From positions 22,720,110 to 22,784,109 of the forward strand of contig NC_083590.1 in NCBI RefSeq assembly GCF_027579695.1: a stretch of 64,000 nucleotides of DNA. The letters run 5' to 3'. Shown one piece after another: positions 63,622 to 64,000 of this stretch. The DNA is from Neoarius graeffei. Its lineage: Eukaryota; Chordata; Actinopteri; Siluriformes; Ariidae. Each line of letters begins with the position of its first letter. Position 1 is the stretch's first letter. The notes under the pieces are model-generated. The model made no database searches, had not been told where the DNA came from, and saw nothing but the letters and a program-made list of their open reading frames with translations. Position numbers and translations under genes: made by a program.

Positions 63622-64000
63622 GAGGACGCGTCAATCTCCACGTGCCCCACCCCCTATATTATATCACATGACCACGCCCGTTCCAGTGTGACCTCACTGG
63701 AGAACAAACCACCAGCCAGTCGTCTGCTCTGACCACTCATCAAAGAGGAAGCACTGGATTTCCTTCCTGGGAGCCAGTCAGGAAGGCACACCCTTTAGCT
63801 TCCCTCTGCACTAGTATGATTGGCTGGCTGCTTGGGGATTAGGGACGTGACCAAGGCTGAAGGGGGGAGCTGCTAAGCTTCTTCAGGAGCCTCCTTTCCT
63901 CCCCCCGACTGGGACGGACTGACGGAAAGACGGATAAAATTGCACACAGGAGGCATTCTATAGTGTCTCTGTACTCATCGACCCACTTATCCAGATTGAG
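63622..64000 (+). other. ints3: ints3 3-prime UTR, incomplete
   Basis: Sequence after the stop contains no further frame and no canonical AATAAA. The nearest variant is gataaa near 63932. I infer that the polyadenylation site lies beyond the window. Confidence 0.6.

Overview
This is vertebrate, almost certainly teleost, nuclear DNA. It holds one protein-coding gene in full: ints3, Integrator complex subunit 3 (also SOSS complex subunit A), on the plus strand. I placed 29 coding exons between the ATG at 7312 and the TGA at 63621. They join to 3057 nt, which is 1018 codons plus stop, with no frameshift or internal stop, and the product is collinear with vertebrate INTS3 from end to end. All splice phases agree. 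All introns are GT-AG except intron 27, which uses a GC donor. The fish assignment rests on the repeats: a tRNA-derived SINE with the 'ggcggcacggtggtgtagtgg' head, Tc1-like MITEs, many hAT elements with 8-bp target duplications, ISL2EU/Harbinger-type elements and a DIRS-like retrotransposon. A catfish or a related group is possible from the SINE type, but I cannot fix the species.

Layout. 1-6480 is intergenic and repeat-filled: a near-intact Tc1-like element inserted in an older Tc1-like element, several SINEs, a LINE 3-prime tail, and a hAT element carrying a second hAT nested in its end. 6860-7311 is a TATA-less promoter and 5-prime leader with CCAAT and ETS-type motifs. 7312-63621 is ints3. 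63622-64000 is 3-prime UTR, with no canonical AATAAA before the window ends.

The coding part is about 5% of the gene body; introns carry the rest. Intron 2 has a MITE, and a SINE with a DNA transposon in its tail. Intron 3 has a degenerate minisatellite built on a GGAGGTGTGGCC core, with a higher-order duplication. Intron 5 has a tRNA-Ala-like sequence. Intron 7 has an ISL2EU-like element with divergent THAP and YqaJ-like fragments. Intron 18 has a foldback element with two 363-nt arms. Intron 19 has nested hAT elements enclosing a 52-bp minisatellite. Intron 20 has a three-level nest (SINE in hAT in Tc1), a DIRS fragment and a mariner/Tc1 element ending 31 nt before exon 21. Intron 23 has a 6.1-kb DIRS-like element inserted in a MITE.

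I see no operon, phage, CRISPR array or clearly new multi-gene system. The most informative signals are transposon archaeology (the DIRS recombination footprint, the foldback, the nested insertions with exact target duplications) and splice-site oddities in ints3 (a GC-AG intron, acceptors inside GT repeats, a weak donor at intron 14).
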